From assembly GCA_934045905.1 (NCBI GenBank), contig OW203767.1, positions 23,191,073 through 23,255,072 of the forward strand: a DNA stretch of 64,000 nucleotides, written 5' to 3'. The stretch's first letter is position 1; each line of letters begins with the position of its first letter. Source of the stretch: Leuctra nigra (Eukaryota; Arthropoda; Insecta; Plecoptera; Leuctridae). The translations under genes and the position numbers were made by a program. Shown piece after piece: positions 35,839 to 45,800 of the stretch. The notes beneath the pieces were generated by a model. The model did no database searches and had not been told where the DNA came from. It worked only from the letters and a program-made list of their open reading frames with translations.

Positions 35839-35987
35839 TTGGAAATGGTTTGAGCTTCGACACGATGTAAAGATCCATGACCCAGTCCCCGCCACACGTC
35901 ACATTGCGTTGCCCAGGACACCTGTAGCGGCAACTGGAGGGGTCGAGGACCTCCGGAGGTACAATCCATCCGCAGTAGCACTCCCGT
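35839..35987 (-). CDS. WSC adhesion-type GPCR, second half of WSC domain 2
   Basis: Reads RECYCGWIVPPEV, then C..C and NVTCGGDWVMDLYIV, the typical second half of a WSC domain (CYCG, CGG, Y pattern). WSC domains have eight conserved cysteines and bind carbohydrate in several known proteins. Acceptor TTTCTTCCAG and donor GTAAGATAAC; phases fit both neighbours. Confidence 0.8.
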
Positions 35988-36117
35988 CTGGAAGAAACAC
36001 ACTATGCGTTCTACTTGTTACAACGAGTCAATACTTAATATATCTGCAACTCATAAGTTATAACGTATTCCCATGTTGACTCAATTACCGCACGTATATT
36101 TTTTATGTGCATAATAT

Positions 36118-36547
36118 CAGGGACGGCGCCAGGATTTTTTGTTGGACAATTATTTAGGGTGGGCATAACTTTTTTGTTTTTAGTTTTTTCTCTGAGAGGG
36201 TGTTATGTTAAAAGAAATCCATGCCCCATAGGGCGTTTTTCGGATTTTTAAATCAATATAAACGCATTTGGGACGCTGAAAATATTACATTTGGGGTAAA
36301 ATATGATTGAAAAATCATATAAAACAGGGGTGGCTTGTTAGGTTACCAAATAAGGGGTTGATCTACAACAGCCACGACTTCAATCGGTGTAATTTTAGAA
36401 AATTATTCCATCTGTTATTTTATTAGAATTAAAACTCGAAGACAATAATAAAAGAATCTTCGATTATTTTTGGGTGGGCAGAGGGTGGGCAGTAGACAAT
36501 TTTGGGTGGCGCGCACCCACCCGCGCATACCCCTGGCGCCGTCCCTG
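36118..36547. mobile_element. 430-bp hAT-type MITE
   Basis: Ends CAGGGACGGCGCCAGG and its near complement CCTGGCGCCGTCCCTG. It is flanked by the exact 8-bp duplication CATAATAT (36110-36117 and 36548-36555), as for hAT transposons. It lies in the receptor intron just downstream of WSC domain 2a. Confidence 0.9.
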
Positions 36548-36602
36548 CATAATATGAATGAAAGGAATTGAGATTCCGTCGCTTCAGTAAAGTGTAGCTT
36601 AC

Positions 36603-36695
36603 CTGTACTGGAGGCCTGCGTAATTATACCCATCACAGTAGTCGACACAGCTCTGCGGTGAGTTCTCCTCCAGGATGACAAAGTGCTTGAGATAT
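36603..36695 (-). CDS. WSC adhesion-type GPCR, WSC domain 2 first half (distal piece)
   Basis: Minus-strand reading gives YLKHFVILEENS, SCVDYC and YNYAGLQY, then donor GTAAGC. This is the C...C...Y.Y.G.. pattern of a WSC first half. It begins abruptly at the edge of the 2.3-kb insertion. Its missing N-terminal residues are found beyond the insertion at 38994-39050, and the pieces join in frame through the duplicated AT. Confidence 0.75.
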
Positions 36696-37751
36696 CCCAG
36701 CAAACAAGGTACATGCCAGGCACCTCCCTGGCACATCCCAGTTTGACCATTTGGGATATGGCATTTGGGAGCTCCCTGTTACATGGCGGGGACCTCCCAA
36801 ATGTTCAAACTACTTAAAAAATGAGTTTGAACATTTGGGATGTCCTCGCCATGTAACAGGGAGCTCCCAAATGTTCAAACCTTATCGAGAGGAATGTGGT
36901 GGCATTTGGGAGGTCCCTGTTACATGGCGAGGACCTCCCAAATGTTCAAACTCATTTTGTAAGTTAGTTTGAACATTTGGGAGGTGCCAGGGATGTGCCA
37001 GGCATGTGCCAGGGATGTGCCAGGCATATGCCAGTTTCATCCCAGGGAGCTGCCTGGCACATACCTGTTACATGGCGGGGACCTCCCAAATGTTCAAACT
37101 CATTTTGTAAGTTAGTTTGAACATTTGGGAGGTGCCAGGGATGTGCCAGGCATGTGCCAGGGATGTGCCAGGCATATGCCAGTTTCATCCCAGGGAGCTG
37201 CCTGGCACATCCCTGTTACATGGCGGGGACCTCCCAAATGTTCAAACTCATTTTGTAAGTTAGTTTGAACATTTGGGAGGTGCCAGGGATGTGCCAGGGA
37301 TGTGCCAGGCATGTGCCAGGGATGTGCCAGGCATATGCCAGTTTCATCCCAGGGAGCTGCCTGGCACATCCCTGTTACATGGCGGGGACCTCCCAAATGT
37401 TCAAACTCATTTTGTAAGTTAGTTTGAACATTTGGGAGGTCCCCGCCATGTAACAGGGATGTGCCAGGCAGCTCCCTGGGATGAAACTGGCATATGCCTG
37501 GCACATCCCTGGCACATGCCTGGCACATCCCTGGCACATGCCTGGCACATCCCTGTTACATGGCGGGGACCTCCCAAATGTTCAAACTCATTTTGTAAGT
37601 TAGTTTGAATATTTGTGAGGTACTGCCATACTATAGGTACTTGTTAAAATAACAAGTAGCTCTTATAGATAATTCTAAAATTAGTTTGCTATAAGAACTA
37701 AGCATAACCTAAACTTAATTAGGTAATACCTCGAACTTCAAGGTTTTATTT

Positions 37752-37815
37752 TTTTGCCTGGGGCTTAACGTCGCACTGTTCTGCAGCGAGGCTAATGGCG
37801 ACGGAAAAAAGGTTT
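37752..37815 (-). repeat. SINE 3'-end fragment
   Basis: Complement of the main SINE family's 3' end (CGCTGCAGAACAGTGCGACG), nested within the 2.3-kb insertion. Confidence 0.6.
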
Positions 37816-38409
37816 TATATATTTGCAAGGAAGGAAAATAGATAGGAGTAGATAGCACTCCATTGCACCATGGAGTCTTTTTCTGATTTCGTCGTGACCG
37901 GCGTAATTCATTCGGCGTGAATCTTATAATAGAAGTGAAATGAATTCGATCGCGAGGAGAGAAGTGTGGCGCTCCAGCTGGGGCCTATTCTCGAGTTGAT
38001 GCCGCATGTGAAAATGAGACTAGATGCGATACCAAGGGAAATCTTTTGTTTTATCAAAGATAAAGTAATGTGCTCATTTCCGCATGGTGAACATTTTCAA
38101 CAAACTCGAGATTAGGCACCCATTTTTACATAACATTCTTAAATTTTTATATATTATAATAACATAACTATAGTGAACTAGTAATGTTATTCCTTCGTCG
38201 TAATAGCCCAGTGTTTGTATTACTATAAGTATAGTGATAACACTAGAAGTGCCAATCCCAGGCATAACATTGATTTATTTAAAAATAATACATTTTAATT
38301 TGCCTATTAGTTTAACTTCATATTAATTTTGTGGATCAATTATTTACGTGAGCATAACAGCCGCAACCTATCTCCTTTCAAATGCTCGTTTCAACTACCT
38401 ATGTTTCAA

Positions 38410-38500
38410 CGCACCAAACCTTCAGCTGCCATCGTGGTCCCTTGGATAGCGCGTCTGCCTGCCACCTGGAGGTCCTGCCATCGAAATCACGTCTAATCCA
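38410..38500 (+). repeat. tRNA-like SINE head (degenerate)
   Basis: TGGTCCCTTGGATAGCGCGT resembles an A box region, and CCATCGAAATCACG resembles a B box, at about tRNA spacing. Weak support. Confidence 0.35.
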
Positions 38501-38993
38501 TTTGCGTTTTATTTCAGATTCTATTCGCAATTGTAATAATCTCTGTGAATATCTTGTCGTAATGTAATTATGATGAAAACCCGTGTAGATATCGCTATTA
38601 TAGTTTACTTTTTACAGTTTAAATTCAAAATAACCGTTAATTTTAGGCAGCTGAACTCGCTGGAATGTGCCAGAGATGTACCTGGGAGGTGCCAGGCAGC
38701 TCCCAGAGATGTGCCAGGCAGCTGCTGGGATTTGCCAGGCAGCTCCCAGAGATGTGCCAGGCAGCTGCTGGGATTTGCCAGGCAGCTCCCAGAGATGTGC
38801 CAGGCACCTGCTGGGATGTGCCAGGCAGCTCCCATGGACATGTGCCAGGCAGCTCCCAGACATGTGCCAGGCAGCTACCTTGGGAGGTGCCTGGCATCCC
38901 GTTGTCCAGTCGTAGTTACATGCCTGGCACCTCCCTGGCATGTAACTGGCAAATCTCATGGGAGCTGCCTGGCATGTAACAGTGTTTGCTGGG

Positions 38994-39050
38994 ATCTGTC
39001 CGGGATGTCTTGAAAGCAACCGAGGTGGACACCGCTGCCACTGTCAGGGT
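38994..39050 (-). CDS. WSC adhesion-type GPCR, WSC domain 2 first half (proximal piece)
   Basis: After acceptor CATTTGCAG the minus strand reads PDSGSGVHLGCFQDIPD, the usual WSC opening (GCFQD). It is then interrupted by the insertion. Read straight through, the element gives a stop (TGA) within about 14 codons of the junction, so this allele encodes a receptor only if the insertion is removed or spliced. Confidence 0.75.
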
Positions 39051-39122
39051 CTGCAAATGACAATGTAATACAAGTGTCCGATAGAACAAGTTATTAATTT
39101 CACACGGGAGTATTAGTATTGC

Positions 39123-39265
39123 CTTGAAACTCTTGCGGCACTTTGTAAACATCCAAAGCCAGGGCTCCTCCGCAGGTGTAAGTAGAGTTGCCCGGACATT
39201 CCTGATCACAGTTCATGCGGGGCAGAACAGTGCCGGGCAGAGCGTCGCCACAGTAGCATTCAGTA
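39123..39265 (-). CDS. WSC adhesion-type GPCR, second half of WSC domain 1
   Basis: Reads STECYCGDALPGTVL, then MNCDQECPG and YTCGGALALDVYKV, a complete WSC second half. Acceptor GATATCTCCAG. The phase-correct donor is AAG|GCAATA, a GC donor. The intron to the next exon would be only 72 bp. Confidence 0.75.
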
Positions 39266-39684
39266 CTGGAGATATCAAACAGATCAACGTACACAGACAG
39301 TAACATGTAGTCATACAATGATTTATATTTTAAACCAAGGAAGGTAAACTCTACTAGGTAGGCTTGTCAGCAGATACACGCATTTATACCCCGAGGCTCT
39401 AGTGACGTCATCGGCGGTGATATATGCACAAGTTGTGGTCAACTATTCACCCTGCGTTTGTTTACATAGCCAACTGATATAATGAACTGAATAATTCACT
39501 GCAACTTGTGCTTATCGCCGCCGCTGACGTGTCGCTAGAGCCTCGGGCATTGCTGATGAGCATACCTAGTATAGAATTGACGTTCCTTGATTTAAACATA
39601 ATACTTCAGATATGTATGGTCATAAATGCACATGAATTCAAGAGTGTATTAAAATGTATTTTGCTATAGATCTTTTCACCTGTT

Positions 39685-39720
39685 GGGTGGTCGCTCCACG
39701 CCAGCAAAGTCGTAAGGTGT
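39685..39720 (+). repeat. GGAGCG-family fragment
   Basis: GGTGGTCGCTCCACGCCAGC plus AAGTCGTAAGG matches the head of the family; the rest is absent. Confidence 0.5.
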
Positions 39721-39842
39721 TTTGACTTTTATGAGATTTGTAATGATACATTTCTGAATTTATCTTTAGTGTTTGTTTTCTTGATATCATCTTGTTGAAA
39801 AATTAAATTAACCTCATGGATTTGATATTTCAAATCTTATAA

Positions 39843-39992
39843 GGGCCGGCATTACCAACATGTTAATCTGAGCCAAACTAATTATTGGACTAAATTGGCG
39901 TCACAGCCAGATACCTCAAAATGATTGAAACAGTTGAATTTAATCCAATGGTTAATTTATCCAGAACAATCTAACTGTGGTAATACCGGGCC
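39843..39992. mobile_element. 150-bp MITE related to 26940-27095
   Basis: Ends GGGCCGGCATTACCA and, complemented, GGCCCGGTATTACCA. Layout and length resemble the Harbinger-type MITE at 26940, but the sequence is diverged and no duplication is clear. Confidence 0.55.
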
Positions 39993-40071
39993 GAAATAAA
40001 AGGCTTGATTAATCAAGATTACTTAGTGACTTAACCGCTTTGGCCTCTGACAGACCTATACAATGTTTCAC

Positions 40072-40213
40072 CTTGCTTCTACGCCTGCGTACACGTAACC
40101 TGCGCAGAGGGTTGCGCAGAGCTGAGGCGTGTTGATGGTTGAGACATCCTGACCGTTCCAGACATGCGCAGTGGTGTCCTGATAGCAGCCCACACTGCCG
40201 TTGATCGCGACGT
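40072..40213 (-). CDS. WSC adhesion-type GPCR, first half of WSC domain 1
   Basis: Between acceptor CTCTTCTCAG and donor GTGAAACATT the minus strand reads VAINGSVGCYQDTTAHVW, then LCATLCAGYVYAGVEA. This is the GCYQD...C...C.GY.YAG hallmark of a WSC first half. It starts with two bases completing a codon, so more exons (signal peptide at least) must lie upstream at higher coordinates; I could not identify them. Confidence 0.8.
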
Positions 40214-40317
40214 CTGAGAAGAGAGTCAAACATATCACAGATGAACACGTCATTCAGTTATATGGAATATGGCGCTGAAATCCAGGGAATTACATGTAAC
40301 GATTACAATTCGACGCC

Positions 40318-40860
40318 TGAAGTGTCCAGTGTATCAGTGTGTGGAGGCTGGAGAGAAATGCAAGGAATGAACTGGAGAAGGTGTGGGAAAGTCCAACTGA
40401 GATGATGAAGGAGCTGGGATGGGAGAGTCTGGAAAGTAGAAGAAGGATTACACGCCTGTGTAATTTGCTAAGAGTTAGAAAAGGGGAACCAGGGTGGAAA
40501 GAATTGGATGGTAAGATGAAGGGAGGAAATTGTAGAGGAAGAATCAAGAATGCATTAATTGAACCACGAGCACGGAAAGACATCGGAAGATTTTCATTTT
40601 TAAATAGAACAATAAGGGATTGGAATGAATTGGGTAAAGTGACAGAAGATTGGATGAAAACGGATGTAAGAAATGTAAGATATGAATTAACGAACCGAGG
40701 AGCAAGACAAGAACGAGAAGAGATGGATGATGATGTTATTATTTAGTTGTTAAGTATTTAGTGTTTAGTAGTAGTATTATTAGTTCCTTACCACCTGTCT
40801 GTGACAATCTGTAAGATGTAAATGAATAAATAAAATAAATAAATAAATATACTGTATTAT
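40318..40860 (+). mobile_element. 5'-truncated LINE, C-terminal coding end
   Basis: The plus frame reads ELGWESLESRRRITRLC and FSFLNRTIRDWNELG, the C-terminal tail typical of Jockey/CR1-like reverse-transcriptase proteins. It stops at 40746 and is followed by an AATAAATA-rich tail to about 40850. The 5' end is truncated. It lies upstream of, and antisense to, the known receptor exons. Confidence 0.75.
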
Positions 40861-40904
40861 ATTATTGTTATATAAAAAAATCATACAAAAAATATATTCC
40901 ATGA

Positions 40905-41875
40905 CGAATTACGAAAGTATCGTCCCAATCGGTCCAGCCATTTTCGAGAAATTGCATCACTTCCGGTTTTCAAAATGGCGGTTGAAATCACTATCTCATA
41001 GAATTCAGGCGCCTAGGAACTACTTTTGTCATGGGGGGGGGCTGAAACCCGCAGGGCGGTTTTTAGAATTTAAACCATTTAAAAGTGATTCTGGGGCTCT
41101 AAAATGCCCAAACTGAAGCAAGAAACCCTCCAATTGTTGCCCCGCAGGGCATTATTTTTAGAATTTAAACAATTTTTAAGTGATTTTTGGACACTAAACT
41201 TAATTTTGTATGGTGAATGGGGGGTCAGCCTGCTCGAGCAGGGGGGGGGGAATAATCCCCCCTTCCTACGCGCCTGATAGAATTTACATATTACCTATGT
41301 AAATCTAATGTATCCTTAAATTTGACATATTTATGACGTCACACATTTATATTTTGTCTATGGATATTCCATACAGATGACCGTCTGAATCGATTGACGT
41401 AAATGGGGCTCCGATCGGTGTAGCCGTTTTTCAGATATGATATCACTTCCAGTTTCAAAATAGCGGCATATAAACAGTCATAACAGAAATAACCTCCGAC
41501 GCCAAAAGTGCACATGTGGTAAACATTTCAGATCGACCCGTTCGGCTGTTTAGGCTCTGGCGATGATAGCGATGGTTTCTGAATCATCATCATCGTAAAC
41601 TGATGACGATAGGTTTGAAAAGGGGTGTAATTTCACGGTTTCACGGCCCTCTAGCTTGCTAAGGGCATAACGAAATTTGGTAAATGTGGTAGTTCGAAAT
41701 TAAGATATTTTGCAATAATGGGAGCTTTTCCAATTTTAAGATGCAGTAGGCCGAAAATGCCATGTTGTTGCTTACAGTAAAAGTGGTTGGTTATTAGGCA
41801 GTAACGGTATGTTGAGTGAGTGTGAGTGTATAATATGACTTGGCTAGGTGGAGCGACCGCCCCACTAGATGCAAT
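40905..41875 (-). repeat. GGAGCG-family repeat, copy D, with nested MITE
   Basis: Reverse-oriented: head TAGTGGGGCGGTCGCTCCAC near 41850-41870, then the family body, with ATCACTTCCGGTTTTCAAAA near its truncated far end. Interrupted by the hAT MITE 41006-41276. Confidence 0.6.
41006..41276. mobile_element. 271-bp hAT-type MITE, poly-G family
   Basis: Ends CAGGCGCCTAGGA and, complemented, CAGGCGCGTAGGA. Exact 8-bp duplication ATAGAATT on both sides (40998-41005, 41277-41284). It carries G tracts near both ends and two GCCCCGCAGGGCA-like blocks. A second copy is at 47249-47598. Confidence 0.9.
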
Positions 41876-41876
41876 T

Positions 41877-42814
41877 CAACTTGTAATCTCTGCTTACTGC
41901 ATAGCTGCCAGACTTTTAACATTGACATCAACTACTATCAACTATCAATTACTAGGTACTTGCGTGGGCCATCTGCAGAAGCCAGAGCATGCAAAATGCA
42001 GATTATGATGGAAGTCTTGAACCACATTCTTACGCAGCTTTCAAACAACACTTGTGTTCCCTACCTCAACAAGGCAAGACTGTCAATAACCCCCTGGTGT
42101 GGCCTGTTAATATCTAACAATTGTTCACCTTCAGTTGATTAACTGTCTGGCTGTAACGTCAGTATTATCTTAATAATATGCAAAGGTATATTCCAGGGCT
42201 GATATGAGCTGATAATAAGTTAATAACTTGGGCTAGGATGTTTAGTACCTATGAAACGTCCAAAAAGGCATGTAAAGTACCTTAAAACTATTAAAAAAGA
42301 CCACAAAATCCCGAAAAAGGACCAATGAAGTAATATTGGTCAAAATATTATCGATTTATCGGTTTAGGAGTTGGACTCGGTTAAGGACTTTTTTAATATT
42401 AAAATTAACTTAAATTATTATGGTATGAATGTGTCAATGTATCAATTATCAATTGTTGATGGACATCCAAATGGTGGATGGAAATTTGATGATTTATGGT
42501 CTAGACCAAAATTCATAAAATTGTTGTAGCTTGCAACAATCATTTCATATTATTTTCCACTATAATTTAAAAAAGTTCAAGACTTAAAATAGCAAGAAAA
42601 TGAATGAATTAATATTTTTTTTGCTAAATTGGCTAAATCATATTTTATTTGAAAATTATTTTTATCATACAAATTTCTTCAATAAATAAAAATAAATAAT
42701 AAAAATAATAAATCTTTGGATTGTTCTGAAACTTTTAAAACCGATCCCAATGTTATTGAACAATAATATCACTCTCAAATAAATTTTCCAAAATTAGTCC
42801 ACATTTCTGCTCTT
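41877..42814. other. Gene-free stretch
   Basis: A 100-codon plus-strand frame runs across 41840-42142 but starts inside the repeat and shows no family motif; I do not call it. The rest is AT-rich. Confidence 0.45.
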
Positions 42815-42815
42815 T

Positions 42816-45800
42816 ATTTCAATTTCAATTTCAATTTCAATTTATCTTTATTTGCACATTTATATACATACAAAAAGGCGACATTCAACATTATAATGAT
42901 CACATTTGTCATTGTTGATCTACCATGTAACCTGTTTAAAAAACAACTAAAACATATTATCTATTTAAGATAGTAGTCACACTGAACAATTTAACTACAT
43001 AAGAAGGCATACTTGCGAAAGTAATAGTCAAGATAGTTATAAAATAGTTAAAAGATAAAAAATTAATGAATTAATAAATACCATACCTATACTATAGGGT
43101 TACTACAAAGCGTAAGTTGAAACTCTAGCAGTACCTAATCAAAATAAGGTAGGTATGATAGCTACAAGATTAATTTAAAACAGATAAGTTTAAAGATAAG
43201 CTAAAGCTAAGTTACTATTGTACGGGAGTTCAGACCTGTTCCTTGTAACACCCAATTGCAAACAAGTGATTCTTTAACATTTTATTGAACACACCTACAC
43301 ATGAGTCTTTTAGCTTGGTTGGCACATCATTATAGGCTTTCGCCGAAGCGTAAGCGAAAGACGATTTATATTTCGATGTTTTGTGGGTTGCAATCGATAG
43401 GTCAGCTCGGTTTCTCGTATTCACTAAATGCAGTTCTCCTCTTCGCACGATCTTCCTAGCCAAGTAGGATGGCTGTCCTGTCGTGATTGCCTTATGCGTA
43501 ATGTTTAGGAGGTGGTGGAGACGGCGTTCATGCATTTTTAGCCAGCCGGCTTTCCTAATAGCTGGGGTGGTGTGGCATCTCCAAGGGAGGTTAAATGCAA
43601 AGCGGGCGCAAGCATTTTGGATAGTTTGTATACGGCTGCTATTCGCCTGAGTAATACATGGCCCATACACAGTGTCACAGTATGCTGGCGTCGAGAGAAC
43701 AAGAGCATCTGCAAGGAGCAGCTTGGTTGATGTCGGGAGCAGCGACTGTAGCTTGCGGAGTCGTCGAAGCTTGTTGAAGGATGTTCGTCGTAGCTGTGAT
43801 ACGTGCGAATTGAACGAGAGATGGCTGTCCAAAGTTACACCAAGACTTTTGGCTTCGTCGGATAATGGGATCGGCACGTTGTCGAGCAGGACTTCGAAGT
43901 TACTCAGAATTACCTTATCTCTTTGCTGTTTGGTGCCTATTAGCAGAGATACGGTTTTCGTGGGATTCAGGATGAGTGCGCGGTCACGTGCCCATGAAGA
44001 GATGGCAGAGAGGTCAGCATTCATATGATCTTTGGCACTCGCCGTGTCAGCCGGATCGAAAGACACATACAGTTGCGTGTCGTCAGCATATACATGTATC
44101 TGACAATGTGTGAGACTTTCATGAATGTCAGCCGTGTAGATGATGAACAAGAGGGGACCAAGAATTGATCCCTGTGGTACTCCCGTGTGGATGTTTACAG
44201 ACTTTGATGTTAAACGAGTGTTACCCTTCATCATTTGCACACACTGTGAGCGATTGCTAACATAACTGTAGAACCATTGAACAGCGCTTGCACTAAGACC
44301 AAGATGGCGGAGTTTGGCTACCAGAAGTTTATGGTTCAGAGTATCAAACGCTTTCGAGAAGTCTAATAAAACCAGGCTGGTAACTTTTCTGGTATCCATC
44401 GATCCAATTGCATCGTCAACCAAATCCAAGAGAGCTGTAGTAGTCCCTCTGAGCTTTCTGAATCCAGATTGCTTGTCGGGTAGAAGATTGCTGGTCTCGA
44501 CGTAGTTGGACAGCTGCTTGTAAACCACCTTCTCAAGAATTTTAGATATGGCAGGTAAGATTGTGATTGGCCGGAGATCTTTGAAAGTTTTTGGGTTGTG
44601 TATTTTTGGTACAGGAGTGACTAGTCCAACCTTCCAGGACGTTGGAAACTGGCTACATTTGATAGAAGTGTTGATAATATCAGTTATTGCGTCTAAGCAG
44701 TATGGCAAGCAAAGGTTGATCATTGTCAGAGAAATTCCATCACTTCCTTGGGCTTTAGTCTTAATCTTCCTGATGATGTCAGCAATGTCATCTCTATGGG
44801 CTTCTATAAGCTTAAATTTATCTGCGCCAGGTCCTCGTGCATATGTGTTGACGTCTAAGAGGAGTTCTGGATTTACGGTGGAGTGTCCCACGGACTCTAT
44901 GTAGTACTCGTTTAACTTATCTGGGTCGGCTAGATCAGGGGGAGTTGCAGGTGAATCCTTATTTCTGTTATGCATGTCCCATTTCCGCAATTTACTCCAG
45001 ACCATGTGCGAATTACCTTTGCAGCGTTTCAGTTCTTCTGATACGTAAGCTCGTTTTTCCCTGCGCACTGCGCCAGATAAGTAATTGCGCATTTGGGTAT
45101 AGTTTTCCCAATCGGCAGGATCTCTACGCTTTTTATAACGAGCAAGCGCCGCTTTCTTCTTGCTTATCATGGTTTTGATCGTTGATGTGAGCCAGGGCGT
45201 GTACGGCTTTTTAGTATTGACAGTTTTCAGTGGCGCAAAGACATCGGCAACCTCTCGGATGAAGGTACTGAGGAGGTCTACCTTTGCATCAAGATCTGTC
45301 GTAGTGCATATCATTTCCCAGTTCACGTCCTTAGCGTATGCTGCAAGGTCATCTTTGACGATGCGCGAGAAGTCTCGATATGAATGGGTTAGGGGGGATT
45401 TGGGAGGAAACTCATATTTGAGAACACAGGAAATCAGGTTGTGATCAGTGATCTTCCTTCCTCGGTCGTCCAGGATCTTCGAGGTGTCTTGAACCATGGA
45501 TGAGACAAGTGGGTTTAATTCTCTAACATAAATATGGTCAATAAGGCTTGATGACTCTGAAGTGTTTGTGGTCGCAATACGGGTAGGACTATCTATTATT
45601 TGCTTGAGACTATGACTGCGTAGGAATTTGGTAAGATATTTGCAATCAGGGTTGTTGGGTTCAAGTGTGTCAATGTTCATATCAGCTAAGAATATGGTAT
45701 TGTCAGCAGTTGCCTCTGCCTCCGCAAAAGCGTCGTCGAGGCTATCGATGATTGAATAACTTGTGTTAGGGGGTCTGTAGCCAACGCCCAATGCAATTGT

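Larger units (their letters stand above)
36696..38993. mobile_element. 2.3-kb TIR insertion inside a WSC exon
   Basis: Left end CCCAGCAAACAAGGTACATG; right end, complemented, CCCAGCAAACACTGTTACAT. AT stands on each side (36694-36695, 38994-38995). The left part (36740-37610) is an array of roughly 150-bp units made of CATGTGCCAGGGATGTGCC stretches and inverted CCCAAATGTTCAAACT / AGTTTGAACATTTGGG pairs. The right part (38660-38950) alternates TGCCAGGCAGCTCCCAGAGA and TGCCAGGCAGCTGCTGGGAT at about 43-bp period. The middle holds a SINE fragment and a tRNA-like stretch. No transposase. Superfamily not identified. Confidence 0.75.

Noticed and set aside
37112..37537. A 141-codon minus-strand frame and others across 36415-39209 rich in CLAHPWHMPG-like words
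   Set aside because: They are translations of the tandem GTGCCAGG arrays; every frame is open because the repeat lacks stops.
40339..40746. A host gene encoding a 135-residue basic protein
   Set aside because: It matches the C-terminal pattern of LINE proteins and is followed by a LINE-like tail.
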